Positions 24,399-32,865 of a DNA stretch of 64,000 nucleotides are shown here, one piece after another. Under the pieces are notes generated by a model. That model was not told where the DNA came from, searched no databases, and worked only from the letters and a program-made list of their open reading frames with translations. Numbering within the stretch: the first letter of the stretch is position 1; each line of letters opens with the position of its first letter. This DNA is from Kocuria coralli. Lineage in GTDB: Bacteria; Actinomycetota; Actinomycetes; Actinomycetales; Micrococcaceae. Location: the NCBI RefSeq assembly GCF_008831305.1, contig NZ_ML708610.1, positions 1-64,000 of the forward strand, written 5' to 3'. Position numbers and translations under genes: made by a program.

Positions 24399-24452
24399 GT
24401 CGTTCCTCGGTGTTGTTCCTTCGGTGTTGTTCCTTCGGTGTCGTTCCTCGGT
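24399..24452. repeat. Four short tandem repeats, 13-14 bp
   Basis: Units 24399-24411 (GTCGTTCCTCGGT), 24412-24425 and 24426-24439 (both GTTGTTCCTTCGGT) and 24440-24452 (GTCGTTCCTCGGT) are arranged as A-B-B-A. They lie directly upstream of the methyltransferase start and could affect its leader. Confidence 0.75.
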
Positions 24453-24572
24453 CCTTCCGGATCTCGCATCGGGGTCATACGGCCGCGGCGTCTCGCCCCA
24501 CGTCTCCGAGCCCTTGCGGCACCATCATCCCCTGCGCCGGTGGGCCTTTCCAGCCTTCCGCCACTGAGCACC

Positions 24573-24608
24573 TTGACCCATTTTGTGAGTACATGCTTAT
24601 ATTGTGAG
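24573..24608 (+). promoter_or_regulatory. Promoter/operator region of the GntP cassette
   Basis: A TTGACC -35-like hexamer (24573-24578) precedes TATATT (24598-24603) at a long 19-base spacing. Two direct TTGTGAG repeats start at 24583 and 24602, about two helical turns apart. They are candidate sites for the IclR regulator encoded downstream; this is inference. Confidence 0.35.
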
Positions 24609-24674
24609 CAACATAGAGGTGACGCAGAGCACAGATGAAGGTGCGGGGCGTCCTGAGGGAAGAGGTAGCAGCCG

Positions 24675-26117
24675 ATGGAAGACTGGCTGATTCTGACGGT
24701 CACGGGCGTGGCGATCCTCGCCATCGTGCTGATGATCGTGAAGCTCCGTATCAATCCTGTCGTGGCGCTGGTGGTCGGCGCGGCGGGCCTGGGACTGGCC
24801 ACCGGGATGGGCGCAGGGGGTACCACCGAGACCCTGATGCAGGGCTTCGGCGACATCATGCTCGAGGTGGGCCTGCTGATCGCCTGGGGCGTCCTGATGG
24901 GCTCGATCCTCAATGAGACCGGCGCGATCCGCAGGCTCGTGGACCACCTGCTCCGGGTCTTCGGCCCCCGCGGGGTGCCGTACGCCCTGGGCCTGACCCT
25001 GGGGGCGGGGTTGCAGTCGATCTTCCTGGACGTGCTGCTGGTCATGAGCGCACCACTGGCGCGGCGGATCGCTCCCCACCTCGGCAAGTACGGCACCGCC
25101 AAGATCGCCACCACCATGGCGATCAGCCTCGAGTGCGGCATCGTGCTCATGGTCCCCGGTGTGGCCACCCTGGCACTGGCCGGGCTGCTGAGCGTGCCAC
25201 TGGGCAAGATGCTCATCTTCGGGCTGACCGTCATCGTCCCGACCATCATCATCTCCATCACGATCATGAACTTCCTGCTCACTCACGGACTCTGGAAGGC
25301 CGATCAGGACGAGCAGCCGGTGGCCGACGACGACGGCACCGCCGTCGCAGCCGAAGAGGCCCCGAGCGAGCCCGTGCAGGCTGCAGCCGTCGGCGAGAAG
25401 GCCACGAGCCAGGGCACCAAGGTGGGCCTGCTTCCCCACCCGGTCGGCCAGGGCAAGCGCAGCCCTGGCAAAGAACCCCCTCTGCTCCTGCTCTTCGCCC
25501 CGATGCTCCTGGCACTGGTCCTGATCGCCGCCGGAGCCATCCTCGAGATGGTCGGGCTGGCCAGCCCCGTGACGGACTTTCTGGCCGCCCCGGTCATCGC
25601 CCTGCTCATCGGCCTGCTGGGCACCAGCGCCGTCGCCCGCTACACCATCGGCCGGGCGCGGGTCGAGCAGGCCGTCGTCAGCGGGTTCCGCGAATCCGGG
25701 CAGATCCTCATCCTCACCGGCGCCGGCGGCTCACTGGCAGCGGTGGTGGCCGCGAGCGGAATGGGCGACATCCTGGGCAAGTACTTCACCGCGGGTTCCT
25801 TCGCCCCGCTGCTGACCGTGTGGTTCATCGCCGCGGTACTGCACATCGCCGTAGGCTCGGTGTCGATCTCGGCGATCACCGCAGCCGGACTACTGGCCCC
25901 CGTGGCCCCTCAGATCGGGCTGGACCCGGTGCTCATCGCCCTGGCCGCGGGTGCCGGTTCGCTGTTCCTGGTCCACGTCACCTCCAACACCTTCTGGCTC
26001 CTGCAGTCCATGCTGGGGCAGACCACCAAGGGGACATTGAAGACGTGTTCCCTGGGCGTCTCGGTGGCCTCCGTGGTGGCCCTGGGCTGCACCCTGGTGC
26101 TGGGCCTGTTCATCTGA
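24675..26117 (+). CDS. GntP-family organic acid:H+ symporter
   Basis: The 480-residue protein has 12 or more spans typical of GntP. The N-half is MEDWLILTVTGVAILAIVLM with INPVVALVVGAAGLGLATG, then a conserved GAGLQSIFLDVLLVM and ISLECGIVLMVPG. A cytosolic loop of about 60 residues (positions 215-270) follows, then the second half, VGSVSISAITAAGLLAP. GntP members import gluconate and related hydroxy-acids with protons. It is followed at 55 bases by the CoA-transferase and then the lyase, so it probably imports the acid those enzymes degrade. Confidence 0.87.
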   Translation: MEDWLILTVTGVAILAIVLMIVKLRINPVVALVVGAAGLGLATGMGAGGTTETLMQGFGDIMLEVGLLIAWGVLMGSILNETGAIRRLVDHLLRVFGPRGVPYALGLTLGAGLQSIFLDVLLVMSAPLARRIAPHLGKYGTAKIATTMAISLECGIVLMVPGVATLALAGLLSVPLGKMLIFGLTVIVPTIIISITIMNFLLTHGLWKADQDEQPVADDDGTAVAAEEAPSEPVQAAAVGEKATSQGTKVGLLPHPVGQGKRSPGKEPPLLLLFAPMLLALVLIAAGAILEMVGLASPVTDFLAAPVIALLIGLLGTSAVARYTIGRARVEQAVVSGFRESGQILILTGAGGSLAAVVAASGMGDILGKYFTAGSFAPLLTVWFIAAVLHIAVGSVSISAITAAGLLAPVAPQIGLDPVLIALAAGAGSLFLVHVTSNTFWLLQSMLGQTTKGTLKTCSLGVSVASVVALGCTLVLGLFI

Positions 26118-26172
26118 CCGTCCGGCACGACACTCCTCCGCTCCCGCGAGCACGAAAGAAGAAAAGAACCCT

Positions 26173-27423
26173 ATGACCGACACCGATATCAAACCCCTGG
26201 AGGGGATCCGCGTCCTGGAACTGGGCAACTACATCGCGGCCCCCACTGCCGGCCGCCTGCTGGCGGATTTCGGCGCCGAGGTCATCAAGGTCGAGCGCCC
26301 GGGCACCGGTGACGAGCTGCGCAACTGGCGCCTGTACAAGGGCACCACGTCGATGCTCTTCCGGACCCTCAACCGCAACAAGAAGTCGGTCGTCCTCGAC
26401 CTGCGCTCCGCAGCGGGCAAGGAGGCGGTCAAAGCCCTGGTCGCGGAGTCCGACGTGCTGCTGGAGAACTTCCGCCCCGGGACGCTGGAGAAATGGGGGC
26501 TCGGTCCCGAGGTGCTCGACGAGATCAACCCGGAACTCGTGATCAGCCGCATCTCCGCCTTCGGGCAGACCGGTCCGCTGTCGCCCAGGCCCGGTTTCGC
26601 CGCCGTCGCCGAGGCCTACAGCGGCTTCCGCAACCTCGTCGGGGACCCGGACCGGGCACCGGTGCGGGTCGGGGTCTCGATCGGGGACTCCATCGCCGGG
26701 CTCTATGCCGCGTTCGGCGTGGTGATGAGCCTCTATCAGCGTGAGGTGCACAGGAGCGCCGCTCAGGGGGGCGTGCCGATGCGGGAGCGCGTCATCGACG
26801 TCGCCCTGCACGAGGCCATGTTCTCGATGATGGAGTCCCTGGTGCCGGACTTCCAGGCCTACGACATCGAGCGCCAGCGCGTGGGGGGCCGCATGGAGGG
26901 CATCGCCCCGTCCAACGCCTACATCTGCGGAGACGGCGCCAGCATCGTGGTCGCGGGCAACGGGGACTCGATCTTCCAGCGCTACATGGAGACCATCGAG
27001 CGTCCCGACCTCGGCTCGGACCCCGCGCTGCAGACCAACGCCGCCCGATGGGCCCGCCGCGAGGAGCTCGACGAGGCCATCGGCGCCTGGGCCGCGGGTC
27101 GCACCGCAGCCCAGGCGCTGGAGGCGCTCGACGCCGCCGGCGTACCTGCCGGCCCGATCTACACGGCAGCCGACATCAGCGGCGATCCCCAGTACGCCGC
27201 GCGGCGCATGGTCCAGAAGTTCGACGTCTCGACCGGTGAGGAGACGCTCACCGACGTCGGGTTCCCCGGGATCGTGCCGGTCATCGGCGACCATTCCCTG
27301 CCCATCCGTCACCTCGGCCCCGACCTGGGCGAGCACACCGACGACGTCCTGTCGGGGCTGCTCGGCATGAGCCCGGCTCAGATCGCGGAGGCCACCGCAG
27401 CCAAGGAGAACCTGCGCGCATGA
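26173..27423 (+). CDS. Family III acyl-CoA transferase (CaiB/BaiF)
   Basis: The 416-residue protein is a class III CoA-transferase: start LEGIRVLELGNYIAAPTAGR, LLADFGAEVIKVERPGTGDE, LNRNKKSVVLDLRS, and the catalytic Asp in VGVSIGDSIAGLYAAFG. It moves CoA from a donor such as succinyl-CoA or acetyl-CoA to an organic acid. The ATG at 26173 follows a purine-rich site. Its stop overlaps the lyase start by 4 bases (ATGA), so the pair is coupled. Context suggests activation of a 3-hydroxy acid taken up by GntP. Confidence 0.9.
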   Translation: MTDTDIKPLEGIRVLELGNYIAAPTAGRLLADFGAEVIKVERPGTGDELRNWRLYKGTTSMLFRTLNRNKKSVVLDLRSAAGKEAVKALVAESDVLLENFRPGTLEKWGLGPEVLDEINPELVISRISAFGQTGPLSPRPGFAAVAEAYSGFRNLVGDPDRAPVRVGVSIGDSIAGLYAAFGVVMSLYQREVHRSAAQGGVPMRERVIDVALHEAMFSMMESLVPDFQAYDIERQRVGGRMEGIAPSNAYICGDGASIVVAGNGDSIFQRYMETIERPDLGSDPALQTNAARWARREELDEAIGAWAAGRTAAQALEALDAAGVPAGPIYTAADISGDPQYAARRMVQKFDVSTGEETLTDVGFPGIVPVIGDHSLPIRHLGPDLGEHTDDVLSGLLGMSPAQIAEATAAKENLRA

Positions 27424-28388
27424 ACCACACCCTTGAACCGCGAGCCGAACTGCGCGACGTCACCCTGCGCGACGGGCTGCAGCTGACCGGCAAGGTCCTG
27501 CCGACCGAACGCAAGGTGGAGATCGTCCGGGAGCTGCTGCGGCTCGGCGTCCCGGCCATCGAACTGGGGTCCATGGCCCGCCCGGATCTGGTACCGCCCA
27601 TGGCCAATACCCTGGACGTGGTGGCAGCGCTGTCGCCCGACGAACTGGAGAGGTGCTGGATCTGGGTGGCCACGCCACGGCACGTCGCACGAGCCGCCGA
27701 GGCGGGCGTGCGGAACTTCCAGTACTGCTTCTCCGTCACCGACGCGCACAACCGGGCCAATATCGGCCGCACCACCGAGGTCAGCATGGCCGCCCTCCCG
27801 GAGGCCGTGGACATCGCCCGAGGCGTGGACGGCAGGATCCAGCTGTGCCTGGCCACCTCCTTCACCTGCCCCTTCGAGGGCCCCGTGGACCCCGAGCGGG
27901 TCCTGGCCCTCGCCGGTGACCCCCGCGCCGCGGGCACCGAGGACATCGTCATCTGCGACACCCTGGGCCAGGCGGTCCCGGCCCAGGTCACCGAGCTCAT
28001 CAGCCGTGTGGGCGCCGAGACGCCGCCGCGCCGGATCGTCTACCACGGCCACGACACCTGGGGCCTGGGAGTGGCCAACACGCTCGCCGCGATCGCGGCC
28101 GGCGCCACCATGGTCGACGGCGCCCTGGGCGGGCTCGGCGGCTGCCCGTTCGCCCCCGGCGCCAGCGGTAACACCTCCAGCGAGGACCTGCTCTTCGCCA
28201 CCCAGCCCGAGTGGCTCAGCCCGAGGGGACTCTCCGACCTGGTGACACTGTCCGAGGAGCTTCTGGACGAGCTGAAGGAACCCAACCGTTCCAAGGCGGC
28301 GCAGGGAGCCCGCTCCAAGGCGACGGCCTTCGACTGGGTGGTTCCGGACACGTCGACCCCGGTCTGCGACCGGACTGGCCGGGACTGA
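27420..28388 (+). CDS. Hydroxymethylglutaryl-CoA lyase-like protein
   Basis: The 322-residue protein has the HMGL TIM barrel: LRDVTLRDGLQ with the catalytic Arg-Asp, HxH metal ligands in YHGHDTWGLG, and the catalytic Cys loop GGLGGCPFAPGASGN. It should split a 3-hydroxy-acyl-CoA, classically HMG-CoA to acetyl-CoA and acetoacetate, with a divalent metal. Coupled to the CoA-transferase (4-base overlap), it fits a route transporter, CoA-activation, retro-aldol cleavage. The exact substrate (3-hydroxy-3-methylglutarate, citramalate-like or another) is inferred. A hairpin follows at 28412. Confidence 0.9.
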   Translation: MNHTLEPRAELRDVTLRDGLQLTGKVLPTERKVEIVRELLRLGVPAIELGSMARPDLVPPMANTLDVVAALSPDELERCWIWVATPRHVARAAEAGVRNFQYCFSVTDAHNRANIGRTTEVSMAALPEAVDIARGVDGRIQLCLATSFTCPFEGPVDPERVLALAGDPRAAGTEDIVICDTLGQAVPAQVTELISRVGAETPPRRIVYHGHDTWGLGVANTLAAIAAGATMVDGALGGLGGCPFAPGASGNTSSEDLLFATQPEWLSPRGLSDLVTLSEELLDELKEPNRSKAAQGARSKATAFDWVVPDTSTPVCDRTGRD

Positions 28389-28411
28389 CCGCCCGCCGCT
28401 GAGCTGTGCGT

Positions 28412-28439
28412 CGTTCCGCCCGGCCATCCGGGCGGAACG
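28412..28439. terminator. Bidirectional terminator between lyase and IclR genes
   Basis: Arms 28412-28423 and 28428-28439 (CGTTCCGCCCGG and its complement) form a perfect 12-bp stem around CCAT between convergent stops. Confidence 0.8.
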
Positions 28440-28442
28440 CGC

Positions 28443-29246
28443 TCACGTCCGCGCTTCGTCCGGGAACCGCCCGCCGATCAGCCGCGTCATCCGCTCGGCG
28501 GTGGACAGCAGCTCCTCGACCCAGCCCTCGCAGACGGAATACGGCATCCTCAGCGTCGGCCCGCTGATGGTCACGGCGCCGACGGCGCCCCCCGTGGCGT
28601 CGAAGACGGGCGCCGAGAGACCCGAGGCGGCGTCGTCGCGATGCCCGGCGGTGATCGAGAAGCCATTGCGGCGGGTCCGTGCCACGGCCTCCTCCAGGTC
28701 CTCGGGGCGGGTCGGGGTCTGCTCCGTCAGCGTTTCCAGCGGGGTCTCGAGGGTCCGTCGGAGCAGATCCGGATCCCAGGCCAGCAGGACCTGGCCCGCC
28801 GAGCCCGCGTGCAGGGGAAGGATCTTGCCCACGTGCATCTCCCGGCGCAGGGCGTGCCGCGTCTCCGCCAGGGCCACGCAGACCCGGTAACCCTGCTCGG
28901 CGTGGAAGAACGCAGCCGTCTCCCCGGTACGGTCGCGAAGCTCCTTCAGCAGGGGCGTGAAGAGGTCCAGGATCGCCACGCCCCTCGTGGCGGGAGCGGC
29001 CCAGTACGCCATTTTCATACCCACCCGGAACGAGTCCTCCTCGCGGTCCAGGAAACCCTGGGAGACGAGATTCGTCACCAGCCGTTGCACCGTCGAGGTC
29101 GGCATCCCCGTGGCCTCCCGGATCTCTCCCAGGGTCAGCGTCGGTCGGGCCAGGGTGAAGGCGTCCAGGATGGCGGTGATCTTGCCCAGCACCAGCAGGG
29201 GGTTGTTGGGGGCCCGGTGGGAGCTTTCCGATGACGCCATGGCCAT
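28443..29246 (-). CDS. IclR-family transcriptional regulator
   Basis: The 267-residue protein has an N-terminal winged helix (ILDAFTLARPTLTLGEIREATGMPTSTVQRLV) and the C-terminal IclR effector domain (TAAFFHAEQGYRVCVALAET, LHAGSAGQVLLAW, GFSITAGHRDDAASGLSAPVFD). IclR members bind small organic acids and usually repress or activate adjacent catabolic operons. It is convergent with the GntP-CoA-transferase-lyase cassette and is its likely regulator. No strong ribosome-binding site precedes ATG 29246. Confidence 0.9.
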   Translation of the reverse strand: MAMASSESSHRAPNNPLLVLGKITAILDAFTLARPTLTLGEIREATGMPTSTVQRLVTNLVSQGFLDREEDSFRVGMKMAYWAAPATRGVAILDLFTPLLKELRDRTGETAAFFHAEQGYRVCVALAETRHALRREMHVGKILPLHAGSAGQVLLAWDPDLLRRTLETPLETLTEQTPTRPEDLEEAVARTRRNGFSITAGHRDDAASGLSAPVFDATGGAVGAVTISGPTLRMPYSVCEGWVEELLSTAERMTRLIGGRFPDEART

Positions 29247-29362
29247 GACGTTATCTCACCGGCGCCGGCCGCAAGGAGCGAGGCCGCGGCCATGGCAGGG
29301 ACGGCGCGGTTCGGGTTCAATGAGAAGCGGACCTGTTCCCTGCGGGAAGACGAGGTAGGACC

Positions 29363-29908
29363 ATGCTCACCGAGTTCGCCCGCGATCATGTCTTCACCAT
29401 CGCCTGGTTCGGCCTGATGGCCATGGTGTGGTTCGGCTGGGGGCAGGAGGACCCGCCGCGGCAATGGCGCTGGCGACTCGGCGCGGGTTCCGTGCTCGGC
29501 GTCGTGCTCGCCGGGGCCTTCGGCTACGCGCTGGTGACCAGATGGGGCGAGGCGACCGCGCTCGACGGCCGGTATGCCTGGTTCGGCGTGCTGGTGCTCG
29601 CGGAGGTCGTGCTGGCGGCGGCGGGCTGCCTGGTACTGCGGGGCAGGCGGCAGGGCCGCTGGATGGCCTGGTGGGTCGCCGTGGTGGTCGCCCTGCACTT
29701 CGTTCCCCTGGCCGTCCTGCTCGGGGACTGGTCGCTGACGGTCCTGGGCCTGCTCCAGGTCATCGGCCTTCTCGCGCTGGTGCCCCGGCTGAGATCCTCC
29801 GACGAGCCCACCAGCCGGTGGGTCGGACCCGGTATGGGGGCCTCGTTCCTGGCCTTCGCCGTCGTCTCCCTCGTGATCTTCGTGGCGAGGACGGGCTCTC
29901 CCTGGTGA
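29363..29908 (+). CDS. Multi-span membrane protein, unknown function
   Basis: The 181-residue protein has about six hydrophobic segments: near residues 10-25, 38-57, 70-90, 98-115, 118-140 and 155-175. It has short loops and a Trp-rich first loop (WFGWGQEDPPRQWRWRL). AGGTAGGA precedes the ATG. I see no signature of a named family. The gene is alone between the divergent IclR gene and a convergent LysR gene, so context adds nothing firm. Confidence 0.7.
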   Translation: MLTEFARDHVFTIAWFGLMAMVWFGWGQEDPPRQWRWRLGAGSVLGVVLAGAFGYALVTRWGEATALDGRYAWFGVLVLAEVVLAAAGCLVLRGRRQGRWMAWWVAVVVALHFVPLAVLLGDWSLTVLGLLQVIGLLALVPRLRSSDEPTSRWVGPGMGASFLAFAVVSLVIFVARTGSPW

Positions 29909-29957
29909 GCGGCGGCGGGTCTTCCGGACACGGCGGTCACGGTGAGACGACGGCGGC

Positions 29958-30899
29958 TCACCCGTCGGCCACCAGCGCGGTGGGCGTGATGGCCGACAGG
30001 CGCTCCATGAGCCCGTGAGCGATGCGCATGAACTCGGAGGTGGCAGGGGAGATGGCGCCGCCCTTCTTACTGATGAAGGCGTAGTGCTCGAAGTACGGCG
30101 GTGTGAGGGGCGCCCAGTGCAGCCCTCGCTGCTCGATCAGCTCCCGTCCCACGTGGTACGAGACGAGCGTGTCCCCGAGCCCTTCCGCGGCGAGGTGGAG
30201 GGCGTGCGTCTGGAACTCGACCTCGATGACGGGGTCCAGCCGGAGTCCGGCGCGCTGCGACCGTTCCAGCAGCGAGGTCCGCAGGGGGTCGCCGAGGGCC
30301 CAGCTGGACTCCGAGAGGATCAGGGGCCGCTGCATGAGGGCTTCGACGTCGAGCGGGCCCGGCTCCGTCATCGGGTCGGCCGAGACGTAGACGACCTGGT
30401 CCGTGAAGACGCTCGGGCTGACCTCCAGGCCCCGGTCGTCCACGGGGAGCTGGATCAGCCCCGCCTCGAGGTCGCCCTCGCGCACGGCGGTGGCGACCTC
30501 CGACGAGTTGAGGCCGATGATCTGGACCCGGACCTCCGGGTGCAGGGCCCGGAACTCGCGGATGAGGTCCGTCAGCAGGTAGAGGTGCGCGCTGCTGAAG
30601 GTCCCGAACGAGAGCCTGCCTACCTCGACCGCGCTCAGACGCCGGCTCCATTCCGCGACGTCGCGGATGCCGCGCAGCGCCTCTTCGGCGAGCTGCAGGG
30701 TCTGCTTCCCGGCGTCGGTCAGCTGCAAACCGCGGGAGGTGCGCGTGAACAGCTTCACCTGGAGGAGTTTCTCCAGGTTGCCGATCTGCTCGGAGAGGCT
30801 CGGCTGCGCGATGTGGTTCTCAGCCGCTGCGCCGGCGAAGGTGCCCACCCGGGCCGCCGAGATGAAGTACTCCAGCTGGCGTACTGATGGCAGTGGCAT
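29958..30899 (-). CDS. LysR-type transcriptional regulator
   Basis: The 313-residue protein has the LysR N-terminal winged helix (RQLEYFISAARVGTFAGAAA...IAQPSLSEQIGNLEKLL) and a periplasmic-binding-protein-like effector domain (residues about 95-300). The start ATG at 30899 gives the standard spacing; an upstream extension to 30923 is open. It is divergent from the SDR-SDR-NhaC-FMO genes with a 280-base shared region that holds T-N11-A palindromes, so it probably controls them. Confidence 0.92.
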   Translation of the reverse strand: MPLPSVRQLEYFISAARVGTFAGAAAENHIAQPSLSEQIGNLEKLLQVKLFTRTSRGLQLTDAGKQTLQLAEEALRGIRDVAEWSRRLSAVEVGRLSFGTFSSAHLYLLTDLIREFRALHPEVRVQIIGLNSSEVATAVREGDLEAGLIQLPVDDRGLEVSPSVFTDQVVYVSADPMTEPGPLDVEALMQRPLILSESSWALGDPLRTSLLERSQRAGLRLDPVIEVEFQTHALHLAAEGLGDTLVSYHVGRELIEQRGLHWAPLTPPYFEHYAFISKKGGAISPATSEFMRIAHGLMERLSAITPTALVADG

Positions 30900-31027
30900 G
30901 AGCCCCTCCGCTCTCCCGGGCACCGTGAACCGGCCCCCGGTTGTATTTCCGCACGGTAAAAGTTCGGTCGTCCCGTGTCCGGGTCAGAAGTGCTGTCCCG
31001 CACCATGACGCAGTCACTCCTTTGACA

Positions 31028-31075
31028 TAGGGAAAACCTAGAGCAGTCATCTGTCAATGAGCATTGTCCTAGGAC
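31028..31075. promoter_or_regulatory. LysR-type operator candidates in divergent promoter region
   Basis: TAGGGAAAACCTA (31028-31040) is a dyad fitting the T-N11-A rule of LysR sites. A perfect palindrome GTCCTAGGAC lies at 31066-31075. A TTGACA hexamer (31022-31027) abuts the first. Together they look like the shared control region of the LysR gene and the SDR operon. Confidence 0.45.
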
Positions 31076-31179
31076 TACCCGCCTGGTCGAATGTTGCGCA
31101 ACGTGATCCCACCGCCGTTGCCGGTCTCACGTCCGATGTCACCGACCGAGATGTCACCGACCCAGGAGGACAGGCACAG

Positions 31180-31899
31180 ATGAGGCAGACACCGCCGACG
31201 ATCCTCGTGACCGGGGCGGCCTCCGGCATGGGGCTGGCCACCACCGAGCTGTTCGTGACCGAAGGGTGGACGGTCCTCGCCCTGGACCTGGCCCCCCTCG
31301 AACGGACCGTCGAGGGGCCGGGGGAGCTGCGGAGCACGACGGCGGACGTCCGGTCGCGTGCCTCGGTCGAGCGGGCCATCGGGTCCCTGCTGCCCCCTGA
31401 GGGAAGGATCGACGCGGTCGCGAATATCGCCGGCGTCTACCCGCCCACCAATCTGAGTTCCTATGACGAACAGACCTACCGGTGCATCTTCGACGTCAAC
31501 GTGCTGGGCGTCGTCAACGTGATCGCGGCGGCACGCCCCTACATGGGCAGGGGATCCACGGTGGTGAACTTCGCCTCGGTGGATGCCTTCGAGGTCTCAC
31601 CCGGGCAGCTGTTCTACGGGGCCTCCAAGGCGGCGGTCGTGATACTGACCAAATCGCTCGCGCTGGAGCTCGCCCCGGAGGGAATCCGAGTCAACGGGGT
31701 CGCCCCAGGCTGGGTCGAGACCCCGGGCAACGCCGTCACCGGACGAATGGCGGAGGCCGCCAAGGGTATCCCGCTGGGCCGGGTCGCCCAGCCGGCCGAG
31801 ATCGCGGACTGGGTGCTGCTGCTCGCAGGGCAGCGCCACACCAGTTTCATGACCGGCGAGACGATCACCCTCTCGGGCGGCACGGTGATCCGGCAGTAA
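31180..31899 (+). CDS. Short-chain dehydrogenase/reductase (first of two)
   Basis: The 239-residue protein has the classical SDR cofactor motif TGAASGMG at the start, ADVRS, NIAGV, catalytic Ser in FASVDAFE and catalytic YGASK. The C-terminus MTGETITLSGG is typical. It uses NAD(P) to oxidise or reduce an alcohol/carbonyl in the cytosol. AGGAGGA precedes ATG 31180; 41 upstream codons are open but unlikely. It heads an operon with a second SDR, an NhaC antiporter and a flavin monooxygenase. Confidence 0.9.
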   Translation: MRQTPPTILVTGAASGMGLATTELFVTEGWTVLALDLAPLERTVEGPGELRSTTADVRSRASVERAIGSLLPPEGRIDAVANIAGVYPPTNLSSYDEQTYRCIFDVNVLGVVNVIAAARPYMGRGSTVVNFASVDAFEVSPGQLFYGASKAAVVILTKSLALELAPEGIRVNGVAPGWVETPGNAVTGRMAEAAKGIPLGRVAQPAEIADWVLLLAGQRHTSFMTGETITLSGGTVIRQ

Positions 31900-31941
31900 C
31901 GCCGGGGAGCCGAGAGACCGGGACAGGACTGAGGAGACGAG

Positions 31942-32679
31942 ATGGGCACGGCAAACACCTCGCAGCGGACCGTGGTGGTCACGGGCGCGGCCCGCGGACA
32001 GGGCGCCGCGCACGCGTCCCTGCTCGGGCGGACGGGAACCCGGGTGATCCTCACGGACGTCCTCCGGGAGGAGGGCGAGCGCACGGTGGCCGGATTGCGC
32101 ACCTCGGGCGTCGATGCCCGCTACCGTCAGCTCGATGTCTCGGACCCTGAGGCATGGCGCGCCCTGGCCACCGAGCTCCGTGAGGCGGAGGCACCGGTGA
32201 CGGGACTGGTCAACAACGCCGGGATACTGCGCTATTCAGCGATCGAGGAGACCGATCTGCAGACGTGGATGCTGCACGAACGGGTGAATGTCCACGGCAC
32301 CTTCCTCGGCATCCAGGCGCTGGCGCCGATCATGGCGGAACGCGGTTACGGGGCGATCGTGAACGTCTCGTCGACCGCAGCGCTTGCCGGCGCGAAGGGG
32401 TACGCGGCCTACTCCGCCTCCAAGGCGGCCGTGATCGCCCTGACGAAGGTGGCGGCGCTGGAGTACGCACCGGAGGTGCGGGTCAACGTCATCTGCCCCG
32501 GAGGCGTCGCGACCCCCATGAACGACTTCGAGCCCACGGGTGGTTCGAGCAGCGCGGCACCCGCCGGCCGCCGGGCGAGCCCCGATGAGATCTCGCCTCT
32601 CGTGGAGTTCCTGCTGGATCAGCGAGCGTCCTTCGTGACGGGGGCCACCTACACCATCGACGGCGGGCTGACCGCATAA
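31942..32679 (+). CDS. Short-chain dehydrogenase/reductase (second of two)
   Basis: The 245-residue protein has the SDR motif VTGAARGQGAAHAS, NNAGI, VNVSSTAALAGAKGYAAYSASKAA with the Ser-Tyr-Lys triad, and the ending GATYTIDGGLTA. It resembles hydroxysteroid/levodione-type SDRs more than ketoacyl reductases, but the substrate is unknown. GAGGAGACGAG lies before the ATG. It follows the first SDR by 42 bases. The two are only distantly similar, suggesting successive steps rather than duplication. Confidence 0.9.
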   Translation: MGTANTSQRTVVVTGAARGQGAAHASLLGRTGTRVILTDVLREEGERTVAGLRTSGVDARYRQLDVSDPEAWRALATELREAEAPVTGLVNNAGILRYSAIEETDLQTWMLHERVNVHGTFLGIQALAPIMAERGYGAIVNVSSTAALAGAKGYAAYSASKAAVIALTKVAALEYAPEVRVNVICPGGVATPMNDFEPTGGSSSAAPAGRRASPDEISPLVEFLLDQRASFVTGATYTIDGGLTA

Positions 32680-32751
32680 GAGGCGGGGGAGCCGCCGTCT
32701 GCTCCCCGAGACCTGCATATCCGATTCTGGAAGCTGAGGAAGACAAACACC

Positions 32752-32865
32752 ATGAAACTCCCAAAGAACCTCTCCGGGGGAGTGTCCACGCCGGCCACGG
32801 CCGGACCCGCTCCAGCCGGATCGATTGCTACGACCCCGACCGGGACTGACCGTCATGGGTGCTGA
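32752..32865 (+). CDS. Possible 37-residue leader ORF overlapping nhaC start
   Basis: MKLPKNLSGGVSTPATAG... starts behind GAGGA at a good distance. It stops at 32863-32865, eight bases inside the NhaC-family gene, which itself has a poor ribosome-binding site. This arrangement suits translational coupling by a leader peptide. The product is Pro/Ala/Thr-rich and unlike any protein I know. It might instead be a remnant of a frameshifted 5' end. Confidence 0.35.
   Translation: MKLPKNLSGGVSTPATAGPAPAGSIATTPTGTDRHGC

Noticed and set aside
24380-25282. N-terminal extension of the methyltransferase frame
   Set aside because: It is antisense to the GntP permease and crosses a repeat-rich leader; AGGAGAAG marks the start at 24379.
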